The notes below the pieces were generated by a model that was not told the origin of the DNA, made no database searches, and saw only the letters and a program-made list of their open reading frames with translations. The translations under genes were made by a program, and so were the position numbers. Of a stretch of DNA of 15,810 nt, positions 7,208-14,540 are shown in pieces. Source of the stretch: an uncultured Alphaproteobacteria bacterium. Its GTDB lineage: Bacteria; Pseudomonadota; Alphaproteobacteria; RF32; CAG-239. Every line of letters starts with the position of its first letter. Position 1 is the stretch's first letter. The DNA lies in contig CAJTWX010000033.1 of NCBI GenBank assembly GCA_910580155.1, positions 1-15,810 of the forward strand, given 5' to 3'.

Positions 7208-8995
7208 TTATTTTTCGGTTAAAATCATTTCAATCGGGTTAATCCCCATCTGTGCTGCCGTTAAACGCCCCGTATCCTTGCGAAATGTTAAGGTCAGTTT
7301 TCCGTCTTTTATGAGCTTTGCCGGAATATCAAAAGAGATTTCAGCCGGTTTTTGCGTGTTATAATCTATATCATAAGCAAAAATTTCTTTTCCGTTAGCA
7401 AGAATAGTAAGGTGATTACTATAAGTTTTTAAAGCTCTGAATTTCAAAAAGACAGTATATTTTTGTGCTGAACTATTCGGAAGTTTCAGGCTTAATTTAT
7501 CCAAATAATAATTTCCTAAAACATCTTCGTATGAATCGGAATATTTGATAAAATCTTCCCGAACAAGCCTTGTTTCCGGTGTATAAGGCGTAAATTCTTC
7601 CTTCCTTCCTTCCGTTGAAAGGTTAAATGTTTTATATAAATTAGAATCTTTAATCAGCTGGGATTTGAGTTTTTGCCGCCCCAGACGTTGCAGCAAAGTG
7701 TCGGGTCCGAAGAACAAAGACCTCCCCAGCCCGAAAGCCTTTTCAGAAAACTTGATACCCAGACTTTCCAAAATTGTCGGAGCCATATCAAAAGTTGAAA
7801 AAGCCATATTTTTATTGATTTGAAGATTTTCGGGCAAATTCAAAAATACGTTGTATGTGCCACGTTTAGGATGTCCTTTTGCTTTAATTCTTGAAGGATA
7901 AAGATGGTCACCCATAATAACGACTGTCGTGTTTTCCCAATAAGGGGACGCTTTTAGCCACGTCACAAAATCATAAACCGTTTTATCCGTACACATATAA
8001 ACATCCCGAATATCGCCAAATACTTTCTGGCATTTAGGGTTATGGTGCGGAGTAGGGGTATGCGTATCCAAAGAAAATAAAGTCAGCATAAACGGCTTAT
8101 CTTTAGGAAACTGCATCAGTTTTTCTTTAGCATAGGTAAATAACGTTTCATCTGTCACCCCGCCAAAAGTCCCTAAGCGTGCAGAATGGCTTTCTTTGGG
8201 GAAATTCTGCAAAATTTCATCCACGCCAAGCGCTTCATCATAGCCGTGTGTTTTGGCAAAAATATTCACACGCGTAAAAGTGATATCTGCCGCTTTGACA
8301 ATTGCAGTCTGATAACCGTTTTGTTTTAAGATTTCCGGAAAACATACAGCCTGCGGCAAGAAAAATTTGAGCGCCCATATATCGTTAATATAGGTATAAC
8401 GCAAAGGAATGCCACAATGCGAAGAAACAAGGGAGGCAATAGAAAAGTCTGTGCCATACATAGGCTGGTGGCTGAGCGAATGGTTGCCTTCTTTCCAAAA
8501 ACTGCTTAAATTGGGGAGAAGGTTTTTACCGTATTGCTCAGTCTGAGAAAAATTATGTTCAAAGCTTTCCAGATATATTAAAATTAAATTGCGTTTTTTC
8601 TCCGGAAAATCAAATTTAATCTTTTCGGGAAAGATATATTCTTCCTCATACAAACGGGAAGTCGAATGGCTGTATATATGATAAGTGGCAAATCCCGAAA
8701 AATAAAGTATCAGTCCGGAAAACAGCAAGGCCATATAAAAACGCCCTTTCGTATTCAGGTAAAAATAACAAAACGGATAAACTATGGCAAAGGTTAAAAT
8801 GGCGCAAAGATAGTCTTTCCACGTAGAATTGCAGATAATAACTTTTATGGAAACATCTCTTATCATAATAAGCAGCTGCTCATAGTCTGTCTCAGGCCAG
8901 ATATAGCGCACAGACATCAATGCCGAAAAAACAATTATAACTGCCGTTAAAAATAATAATGTTGCATAATCAGTAATGATTCTTAATATTTTCAT
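7208..8995 (-). CDS. OpgB/LtaS-like phosphoglycerol transferase (sulfatase superfamily)
   Basis: This 595-residue membrane-anchored enzyme belongs to the alkaline phosphatase/sulfatase superfamily. Three N-terminal membrane helices (about 10-32, 62-80, 88-108) are followed by a periplasmic catalytic domain. Expected metal and nucleophile positions are visible: Glu143 (YLES), Thr182 (GTDFS), and Asp363-His364 (MGDH). The stretches LVSSHCGIPL (189-198), THGYDE (249-254) and LDTHTPTPHH (309-318) strongly resemble OpgB/MdoB, which transfers phosphoglycerol from phosphatidylglycerol to osmoregulated periplasmic glucans. A C-terminal region (about 510-595) looks beta-rich and may be accessory. No opgG or opgH is nearby, so the acceptor is unproven and an LPS or other glycan is possible. 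The ATG overlaps the stop of the upstream glycosylase gene (TAATG), so translation is probably coupled. Confidence 0.85.
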   Translation of the reverse strand: MKILRIITDYATLLFLTAVIIVFSALMSVRYIWPETDYEQLLIMIRDVSIKVIICNSTWKDYLCAILTFAIVYPFCYFYLNTKGRFYMALLFSGLILYFSGFATYHIYSHSTSRLYEEEYIFPEKIKFDFPEKKRNLILIYLESFEHNFSQTEQYGKNLLPNLSSFWKEGNHSLSHQPMYGTDFSIASLVSSHCGIPLRYTYINDIWALKFFLPQAVCFPEILKQNGYQTAIVKAADITFTRVNIFAKTHGYDEALGVDEILQNFPKESHSARLGTFGGVTDETLFTYAKEKLMQFPKDKPFMLTLFSLDTHTPTPHHNPKCQKVFGDIRDVYMCTDKTVYDFVTWLKASPYWENTTVVIMGDHLYPSRIKAKGHPKRGTYNVFLNLPENLQINKNMAFSTFDMAPTILESLGIKFSEKAFGLGRSLFFGPDTLLQRLGRQKLKSQLIKDSNLYKTFNLSTEGRKEEFTPYTPETRLVREDFIKYSDSYEDVLGNYYLDKLSLKLPNSSAQKYTVFLKFRALKTYSNHLTILANGKEIFAYDIDYNTQKPAEISFDIPAKLIKDGKLTLTFRKDTGRLTAAQMGINPIEMILTEK

Positions 8996-9633
8996 TATTT
9001 TATAAGTTCCTTAATCGTATCAATAATTTTTTGAAACATCTCATAGCTCAAAACGCCGGTATTGATGTTGTAGCGTGAGGTGTGGTAGCTGTCAATAAGT
9101 TTTAATCCCCTAATCCCCGTATCATATACGCCGCCGTGGCAAAATTTTGCAAAAGATTGTTTTAGTCCCAAAGCCTGCAAAACGTTTTTATGCGAAATCG
9201 TCCCTAAACAAAGAATAATTTTTAAGTTTGGCATAGCCTGAATTTCCCGTTTCAAAAAATCACGGCAGTTTTTTTCTTCTGAGGTAACAGGTTTGTTCTC
9301 TGGTGGAACACAACGGACAGCGTTAGTTACGCGTACGTTAACCAGTTCAAAGCCATCGTCTTTTTTCTTTTGATAATTGCCTTTTGCAAGTCCGGCTTCT
9401 TTTAAAGCCGGATATAAAATGTCACCGGCATAATCATTTGTAAAAGGTCTGCCGGTTTGGTTAGCGCCGTTCAGCCCCGGAGCCAGCCCCACAATCAAAA
9501 TCTCGGCATCAATATTGCCAAACGGCTCCACCGGTCCGTTATAATAATGTGGAAATTTAGTTTTGTTTTGTTCTCTGAATGCGCAAAGTCTTTCGCAAAG
9601 CGGGCAATTTTTTTGTGGTGGCGTAAAAATCAT
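8995..9633 (-). CDS. Family 5 uracil-DNA glycosylase (UDGb-like, iron-sulfur)
   Basis: This 212-residue enzyme should remove uracil, and possibly other deaminated bases, from DNA to start base excision repair. Motif 1 is GLAPGLNGANQTGRPFTNDYAG (49-70), in which the catalytic Asp or Asn of other families is replaced by Ala51, a family 5 trait. NAVRCVPPENKP (104-115) and the C-terminal YHTSRYN (183-189) are also typical; His184 is the key leaving-group residue. Four cysteines, Cys10, Cys13, Cys108 and Cys123, are spaced as 4Fe-4S ligands. The family usually has HPS where this protein has HTS. The ATG at 9633 has AAAGGA seven bases upstream. The stop shares a base with the start of the OpgB-like gene, an unexpected partner for a repair enzyme. 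Confidence 0.92.
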   Translation of the reverse strand: MIFTPPQKNCPLCERLCAFREQNKTKFPHYYNGPVEPFGNIDAEILIVGLAPGLNGANQTGRPFTNDYAGDILYPALKEAGLAKGNYQKKKDDGFELVNVRVTNAVRCVPPENKPVTSEEKNCRDFLKREIQAMPNLKIILCLGTISHKNVLQALGLKQSFAKFCHGGVYDTGIRGLKLIDSYHTSRYNINTGVLSYEMFQKIIDTIKELIK

Positions 9634-9660
9634 CTGTTAATCCTTTGTAAAATTTCAAAT

Positions 9661-9689
9661 TTTAGAATATTTTATCAATTCTGTGTAAA
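9661..9689 (-). promoter_or_regulatory. Possible promoter of the uracil-DNA glycosylase unit
   Basis: On the minus strand TTTACA (9684-9689, five of six) and TCTAAA (9661-9666, four of six) are 17 bp apart and would start transcription about 20 bases before the ATG, leaving room for the AAAGGA ribosome site. The region is AT-rich, so chance matches are likely. Confidence 0.4.
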
Positions 9690-9775
9690 TAAAACGTAAA
9701 AAAATGCTATTGCCTATTTAAAAGATAAATTTTGTGCTTATATAGGCTAGCGAGAAGTATTATAGCGCATATAGT

Positions 9776-9802
9776 ACTTTAGGACTAAAGTTAATTTTAG
9801 TT
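9776..9802 (+). promoter_or_regulatory. Interleaved palindromes in the leader of the barrel gene
   Basis: A perfect 7+7 inverted repeat, ACTTTAG-GA-CTAAAGT (9776-9791), shares its right arm with a second one, CTAAA-N6-TTTAG (9785 to about 9800). The three alternating half-sites lie just upstream of the ribosome site (GGAG, 8 bases before the ATG at 9821). The 2-base centre suits a dimer operator better than an RNA hairpin. The shared arm would also allow two exclusive RNA folds. No recognised riboswitch is apparent, and no convincing -35/-10 pair could be fixed in 9700-9775. Confidence 0.45.
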
Positions 9803-9820
9803 TGTAATGGAGTTTATAAT

Positions 9821-10390
9821 ATGAAGAAAATTTGTTTATTGACAGCAGCCGCATCAGTATTTGCGTTAAATGCTAATGCTATGGATTGGAGTATGGGTAA
9901 CCAATATTTCAGACCATATATCGGTGCGGATTATGTTTATTCGTATGCAAAACACGGCGCAATTGCCAAAAATGCTAAAAAGGATTACAACTCTTGGATG
10001 GTAAACGTTGGTACGGATATTGCACGTTACACCAGTATTGAAGCGTTTTTCCAGCAGACCGGCGAACGCAAATCCCGCGCCCGCGAACAGCAGACAAAAT
10101 CTGAGTTTTATGCTTGGGGTTTAGACTTGTACGGCCGTATTCCTGTAATGTGCTCAGGGTTTAATCTGTTAGGTTCAATCGGTGCCGCTGACTATAATGT
10201 AAAATATAAATTCAAACCGACCGGACGCAGTATGGATAAGCAGCGTGTAGGTTATCGTGCTGGTGCCGGTTTCTCGTATGACTTCAATAACAATGTATCT
10301 TTCCGTGTTATGGGGCGTTATACCTATATCGGTATGCCTAACCTCAATAACCTTATGGAGGTTACAGCCGGTTTGCGTTATACATTCTAA
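9821..10390 (+). CDS. Small outer-membrane beta-barrel protein
   Basis: This 189-residue exported protein has a clear signal peptide, MKKICLLTAAASVFALNANA, with cleavage expected after residue 20. The mature part of about 169 residues is rich in Tyr, Phe and Gly and in alternating strands. It ends in Arg-Tyr-Thr-Phe; a terminal Phe is the usual recognition signal for insertion by the Bam complex. Size and pattern suit an eight-stranded barrel of the OmpA/OmpW/Opa-like surface-antigen type. Its cargo or partner cannot be told from sequence. One internal cysteine (in PVMCSGF) is unusual for a barrel. The gene stands alone with its own leader and terminator, a layout often seen for abundant porin-like proteins. 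Confidence 0.82.
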   Translation: MKKICLLTAAASVFALNANAMDWSMGNQYFRPYIGADYVYSYAKHGAIAKNAKKDYNSWMVNVGTDIARYTSIEAFFQQTGERKSRAREQQTKSEFYAWGLDLYGRIPVMCSGFNLLGSIGAADYNVKYKFKPTGRSMDKQRVGYRAGAGFSYDFNNNVSFRVMGRYTYIGMPNLNNLMEVTAGLRYTF

Positions 10391-10415
10391 AACCGGATAT
10401 TCAATAAAACAACAC

Positions 10416-10448
10416 GGGGCTCAGCTACGCTGTGCCCTGATTTTTTTT
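10416..10448 (+). terminator. Rho-independent terminator of the barrel gene
   Basis: GGGC-T-CAGC pairs with GCTG-T-GCCC (10417-10437) around a TAC loop, with one T-T mismatch, followed by TGA and eight T (10441-10448). The last two T of this run are the first two bases of the reverse-complemented stop codon of the convergent pilin-like gene (10447-10449), so the two genes are packed end to end. Confidence 0.85.
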
Positions 10449-11073
10449 ACATATATTTGAGACCGACCGAACAAGTGTTTAATGTACAGTTGCAAACTGC
10501 CGCGGCTTCGTGCACGGTGAGCGGAACAGCATTTTCGTGTATTCCGGAAGTATAAATATTTCTATCCGGTATCGAAGGTGTGCCTCCATAAACATCAAGC
10601 ATTAAAGCGCCGTCAATTTCTGCTGTACCGGCATAAATGCTCTGAAATCCCGAAGCCGGATCACTTCCCCAGTCCATAGTTGCTAAAAAAATACAAGGTT
10701 GTTTTTCCAAACCGGTAAAATAAATTTCAAAAGCTTTGATTAGTCCGTTTGGCGCTTTGCTTTCATACACTAAAACATCTCCGCCGTATGCGTGTGTAAT
10801 TGCGGCAGAAGAGGCTTGTTTATTTAGCATTTCGTATGGAACAAAGCCGGTGTTAATTAAAATCTTATTATTGAGGCCCGCATAAGAGCGTTGTTCAATA
10901 TACAAATTGCGAATGTTCATAACCAACTCGCCGGCCTCGCTGATAAACCGGTTGTTCTTGACTTTGGCCATAGCCTTAGAATATCCGGCAATACCGCCTA
11001 CGGAAAGCACACCAACGATGGCCAGTACCCCCAGCATCTCAATCATTGAACGACCGCTTTGATTGCTTTTCAT
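10447..11073 (-). CDS. Type IV pilin-like protein with class III signal
   Basis: This 208-residue protein starts with a short basic leader, MKSNQSG, then RSMIEMLGVLAIVGVLSVGG and a long hydrophobic helix, the hallmark of type IV pilins and pseudopilins. Prepilin peptidase should cut after Gly7, leaving Glu at mature position 5 (Glu12), which is the conserved assembly residue. The mature first residue would be Arg instead of the common Phe or Met. The globular part has Cys127 and Cys194, Cys196, Cys201 near the C-terminus, which could close a pilin D-region disulfide loop. No assembly ATPase, prepilin peptidase or secretin gene is in the window, so it is an orphan here. The ATG at 11073 has a strong GGGGAG site eight bases upstream, located inside the end of the acyltransferase gene, with which it overlaps by 35 bp in a different frame. 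Confidence 0.85.
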   Translation of the reverse strand: MKSNQSGRSMIEMLGVLAIVGVLSVGGIAGYSKAMAKVKNNRFISEAGELVMNIRNLYIEQRSYAGLNNKILINTGFVPYEMLNKQASSAAITHAYGGDVLVYESKAPNGLIKAFEIYFTGLEKQPCIFLATMDWGSDPASGFQSIYAGTAEIDGALMLDVYGGTPSIPDRNIYTSGIHENAVPLTVHEAAAVCNCTLNTCSVGLKYM

Positions 11074-12211
11074 AATCCAGACTCCCCTTTTGAAACGTTT
11101 GCCGGACGTTTTTTATATTATAAAGTATACGATAAATTTTGCGGCTTGTAAAGCCTGTGAATAGTGCTATAACTATAGTTATAAAGATATAAACAGGGGC
11201 AATAAAATTTTCATTAAAAGGGAAGTGATAGTACCAGATGTTGTTTTTAAAGGATACTGCATCAAAATTACCCAAAGGAGAAAGGGCTGCTTTAACCAGC
11301 ATAAAACCGGCAAAATGGTGCATCATAATGTCAAAGGTGTGTGTGGATAAATAGGTCAGCGTCGGACTGGCTTTAAGAACAGGAGCTGAAATTTTGGCAA
11401 TGCGCAGCCAGAAAAAAACCGCTAAAAAGCCAATGGCGAAAATAATGGTTGCCGGCGCATTGACCACATCCAGCCACGCCGGAATGATATCGCAGTCAGG
11501 GAAATTTATTCTTAAAAATACGGTGGCGGCAATAATAATGAAAAAATATGCAATAGAGTTTAATGTGTCATATTTTTTTAGTTGAAAGCGATAGAGCACG
11601 CCCAGCGCATAAAAGGGCAAGAAATAAAAAATCCTGAAGCCGGTCAGGGCAATATTACGTTCGCCGAGATTTTCCGGAGCAGCTTGGATTGTAACGAATC
11701 CCAATAAACAGGATAAAAGAAAAAAAAGAATAATAAAAGAACTGGGATATGCGTTTTTTTCTTCATTCAACGGCTTTAAAATGCAAAAGCCGATAAGTTG
11801 AACACCAAATAGCGGAACAATAAACCACGAACCCATATTGTAAATAAACTGATGTCCGTCTGCAATCGGAGCATACAACAGGTTATAAAGTGAGAATTCT
11901 CCGCCCAAATTAAAACCATTGTATTTGTTAAGACAAAAAACAATCAGCCCGTAAATAAAATTCCAGACATAAAGCGGCACAATCAGTTTCATAAATTTAT
12001 AGGTGATAAATTCTTTATATGTCCGTTTAAGGTTAATAAAATATCCCGATACAAATACAAACAGGGCGATATGATAATTTTGATACGGAAATAACCCATT
12101 AAAGCTCAAGTAATCAAATGAGCCGATATGTCCGTCAACAATCATCAAAATTGCCAAAACATAAAGCATTCTAAACGTAAAGTCTATATTTTCGGCTTGT
12201 GTTTTTGTCAT
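11039..12211 (-). CDS. Integral-membrane acyltransferase (acyltransferase 3 family)
   Basis: This 390-residue protein has about ten hydrophobic segments and no signal peptide. The N-terminal pattern FRMLYVLAILMIVDGH (13-28), with the presumed catalytic His28, followed by ALFVFVSGYFI (49-59) and a basic stretch before LIVPLYVWNF, matches the acyltransferase 3 family. Such enzymes move acetyl, succinyl or other acyl groups across the membrane onto glycans, as in O-antigen, peptidoglycan or periplasmic glucan modification. The substrate cannot be predicted. The ATG at 12211 follows AAGG by seven bases. The C-terminus reads KQSKRSFND in a frame that overlaps the pilin start by 35 bp, suggesting co-expression. 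Confidence 0.85.
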   Translation of the reverse strand: MTKTQAENIDFTFRMLYVLAILMIVDGHIGSFDYLSFNGLFPYQNYHIALFVFVSGYFINLKRTYKEFITYKFMKLIVPLYVWNFIYGLIVFCLNKYNGFNLGGEFSLYNLLYAPIADGHQFIYNMGSWFIVPLFGVQLIGFCILKPLNEEKNAYPSSFIILFFLLSCLLGFVTIQAAPENLGERNIALTGFRIFYFLPFYALGVLYRFQLKKYDTLNSIAYFFIIIAATVFLRINFPDCDIIPAWLDVVNAPATIIFAIGFLAVFFWLRIAKISAPVLKASPTLTYLSTHTFDIMMHHFAGFMLVKAALSPLGNFDAVSFKNNIWYYHFPFNENFIAPVYIFITIVIALFTGFTSRKIYRILYNIKNVRQTFQKGSLDYEKQSKRSFND

Positions 12212-12403
12212 AGGTTAACCTTTTTTAAAAAGTTTAAAGGTAATATTAGTACAGAAAATAATATAAAAAAAGAAGGATTAAGCTTTGCTTAACAAGGCGA
12301 TGAAAACCGGATTTTTTAATTGATGTGTATAAAAAATAAAAAGGACTTTTAAATTTGGTACTAATCTTATATGTTTGCCAAAGTGTAAAGTTTGGGGGAA
12401 CGT
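12212..12403. other. Divergent AT-rich intergenic region
   Basis: This 192-bp region separates the divergent acyltransferase and M23 peptidase genes and must hold both promoters, but I could not fix convincing -35/-10 pairs. It contains the palindrome GGTTAACC (12213-12220) beside the acyltransferase ribosome site, the pair ACCTTT/AAAGGT enclosing about 12 bases around 12218-12242, and the inverted repeat TTAAGC-TTT-GCTTAA (12278-12292). All are short and AT-rich. No small gene is visible. Confidence 0.5.
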
Positions 12404-13888
12404 ATGGCTTCTTATGATATTTCAATAGCCGCCCGTGAAAAAGGCGGAATAAGCGGACAAGGTGTCTTGCTTTTTATATATAGTGCGATTGTAACGTTTG
12501 CCTTGATTCTTGTAATCTGCAAAAAATTTGAAACACCCGAGCAAATCGTTGCCGAAGAACAGCTTGCTGCAGCAGAAAAATTGGAAAATTCCGCTCAGCT
12601 CGCAGTTAATAATATAGCTGTTCCCGAAGTTTATGAAACGGAAAGCTCTGAAGAAACTGAAAGTTTTGACAATCCTTCCGTGCAGTGGACAGTTGAAGGC
12701 GAAGAGACGCAGCCAGAAATTAAAGAAGACGTTCTGATTGTTGAAAAAGGGGATAATTTTATCGGAATTTTGCAAAAAATCGGAATGGAATATCAGGAGG
12801 CAAACCAAGCTGTTGAAAGTTTGAAATCAGCAGGTTTTGATGTCCGGAATCTGCGTATCGGGCAAAAAATCGAAATTACCAAAACCGTAGACGTGCCGTT
12901 TGGCGAATTGTTGAGTGTAGACAAGATTATCATCTCGCCGTCAGCAGATGTAAAATACACGGTCACCCGTAACGAGGACGAGAAATATGTTGCCGAAGCA
13001 GAGCAGCTGGAGTTGAAATCCGAACAGAAAATCGCCTCGGGGGAAATAACAACATCGCTTGCTGCAGCAATGAACAATGCCGGTATTCCGCAAAGTATTA
13101 TTGGTAACTTTATCAATATATTTGCCTATACCGTAGATTTTAGAAGCGATATTAAAGTCGGACACACATTTAAGGTTTTATATGACCGTAAAGTTGCTCC
13201 GGATGGCAAAGTTATCAAAAACGGAGATATTCTCTATGCTGAGCTTAATTTAGGCAGAGATCAAATTGCTTTGTACCGTTATAAAGATTTAAGCGGCGGT
13301 ATAGACTATTATGATTCAAAAGGTCTGGTTCTGAAAAGGACATTAGACCGCAAGCCGATGGAATTTCGTTCTGCGCGCATATCTTCCCGATTCGGTTGGC
13401 GTCGTCACCCTATTTTAAACAGGAGAATTCTTCATAGCGGTGTGGATTATGCAGCTCCGAAAGGTTCGCGTATATATGCAAGCGGTGATGGAGTGGTAAA
13501 ACGTGCGCAATATGCCGGCGGCTATGGCAACTATGTTGTCATTCGTCACAACTCGGAATATTCAACCGGTTATGCGCATATGACCGGCTTTGCCCGCGGC
13601 ATTAAGCCCGGAACAAGGGTGAAACAGGGGCAGGTTATCGGCTATGTTGGTTCTACCGGACGCTCGACTGGTCCGCACTTGCATTTTGAAGTTATTAAAA
13701 ACGGCAAAAAAGTTGACCCTTTAAAAGTTAAAGCAGCTACCGGTACGAACCTGACCGGAAAAGATTTGCAGAATTTTAAAGCCGAAATGCAGAAAATTGC
13801 CGCTTTGGCTGATGGCATAAAAACTTATGCCGAGGCTGAAAACACCACAGTTGGCGAAACAATCAGCAGCAATAGTGCGGCTAATTAA
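12404..13888 (+). CDS. Membrane-anchored M23 endopeptidase with LysM-like domain
   Basis: This 494-residue protein is a murein hydrolase of the MepM/Csd3 type, expected to cut peptide cross-links in the periplasm during wall growth or division. A single membrane helix (about 20-39) anchors it. An acidic linker follows (about 45-108), then a LysM/OapA-like module (about 109-160; LIVEKGDNFIGIL...LRIGQKIEI) that may bind peptidoglycan. A middle domain (about 205-320) is like that of Csd3-type proteins, and the C-terminal M23 domain spans about 325-442. Zinc ligands are His344 and Asp348 (HSGVD) and His427 (HLHFE); His392 and His425 complete the site, so it looks active. The ATG at 12404 is preferred; an in-frame TTG at 12392 overlaps the GGGGGA ribosome site and would add four residues. 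Rubrerythrin follows 19 bp downstream. Confidence 0.92.
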   Translation: MASYDISIAAREKGGISGQGVLLFIYSAIVTFALILVICKKFETPEQIVAEEQLAAAEKLENSAQLAVNNIAVPEVYETESSEETESFDNPSVQWTVEGEETQPEIKEDVLIVEKGDNFIGILQKIGMEYQEANQAVESLKSAGFDVRNLRIGQKIEITKTVDVPFGELLSVDKIIISPSADVKYTVTRNEDEKYVAEAEQLELKSEQKIASGEITTSLAAAMNNAGIPQSIIGNFINIFAYTVDFRSDIKVGHTFKVLYDRKVAPDGKVIKNGDILYAELNLGRDQIALYRYKDLSGGIDYYDSKGLVLKRTLDRKPMEFRSARISSRFGWRRHPILNRRILHSGVDYAAPKGSRIYASGDGVVKRAQYAGGYGNYVVIRHNSEYSTGYAHMTGFARGIKPGTRVKQGQVIGYVGSTGRSTGPHLHFEVIKNGKKVDPLKVKAATGTNLTGKDLQNFKAEMQKIAALADGIKTYAEAENTTVGETISSNSAAN

Positions 13889-13907
13889 CCAGATAAAGGA
13901 GTAAAAA

Positions 13908-14444
13908 ATGGAATTAAAAGGGTCTAAAACGGAAGCAAACCTGCAGGCAGCTTTTGCCGGCGAATCAATGGCACGCAATAAATATACTTATTATGCATCA
14001 AAAGCTAAAAAAGAAGGGTACAATATTATTGCAGCCAAGTTTGAAGAAACGGCGAATAATGAAAAGGAACACGCTAAAATCTGGTTTAAGCTGTTGCACG
14101 ATGGTATGCCTTCAACAATTGAAAATTTAAAAGACGCTGCTGCCGGTGAAAAATACGAGTGGACTGATATGTATGAAACAATGGCCAAAGAAGCTGATGA
14201 AGAAGGCTTTAAGAAAATTGCCACCTTATTCCGTGCTGTTGGCAAGATAGAGAAAGGACACGAAGAACGTTATAATGCATTGTTAAATGCATTGGAAAAC
14301 GGCAAAATTTTTGAACGTTCCACCAAAGTAATCTGGGAATGTGCAAATTGCGGCTGCCGTATTGAATCCCCGAAAGCACCGGCAATTTGTCCGGTATGTG
14401 AACATCCGCAGGCTTATTTCTTTGAATTGCAGGAAAAATTCTAA
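13908..14444 (+). CDS. Rubrerythrin
   Basis: This 178-residue cytosolic protein is a peroxide-reducing di-iron enzyme found mainly in anaerobes and microaerophiles. The N-terminal ferritin-like four-helix bundle shows the ligand motifs Glu19 (AGES), Glu52-x-x-His55 (NEKEH) and Glu115-x-x-His118 (IEKGH). The C-terminal rubredoxin domain has Cys145-x2-Cys148 and Cys161-x2-Cys164 (WECANCG, CPVCEHPQAYF) for an FeS4 site. Electrons would come from a rubredoxin or NAD(P)H-dependent reductase not in the window. A strong AAAGGAG site precedes the ATG. The gene lies 19 bp after the M23 peptidase, so the two are probably co-transcribed, and is closed by a strong terminator. No peroxide-response operator was recognised. 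Confidence 0.96.
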   Translation: MELKGSKTEANLQAAFAGESMARNKYTYYASKAKKEGYNIIAAKFEETANNEKEHAKIWFKLLHDGMPSTIENLKDAAAGEKYEWTDMYETMAKEADEEGFKKIATLFRAVGKIEKGHEERYNALLNALENGKIFERSTKVIWECANCGCRIESPKAPAICPVCEHPQAYFFELQEKF

Positions 14445-14462
14445 AGGCGTTCAGATAGATAC

Positions 14463-14491
14463 AGAGGCTCAACAGAGCCTCTTTTTGTTTT
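14463..14491 (+). terminator. Rho-independent terminator after rubrerythrin
   Basis: A perfect 8-bp stem, AGAGGCTC (14463-14470) with GAGCCTCT (14475-14482), encloses an AACA loop and is followed by TTTTGTTTT. It begins 18 bp after the rubrerythrin stop and closes the M23-rubrerythrin unit. Confidence 0.93.
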
Positions 14492-14512
14492 AAAAGAAGA
14501 TATATAAAAAAC

Positions 14513-14540
14513 TTGCCAAATTAAAAATAATGTATATAAG
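14513..14540 (+). promoter_or_regulatory. Predicted promoter of the binding-protein gene
   Basis: TTGCCA (14513-14518, five of six) and TATAAG (14535-14540, five of six) are 16 bp apart, just after the rubrerythrin terminator. This is one of the best-looking promoters in the window. Transcription would start near 14547, downstream of the first in-frame ATG (14530), which bears on where the gene starts. Confidence 0.5.

Noticed and set aside
12278..12292. Inverted repeat TTAAGC-TTT-GCTTAA followed on the minus strand by a T-rich run, as a terminator.
   Set aside because: It lies upstream of both divergent genes with no gene ending there, and the stem is short and AT-rich.
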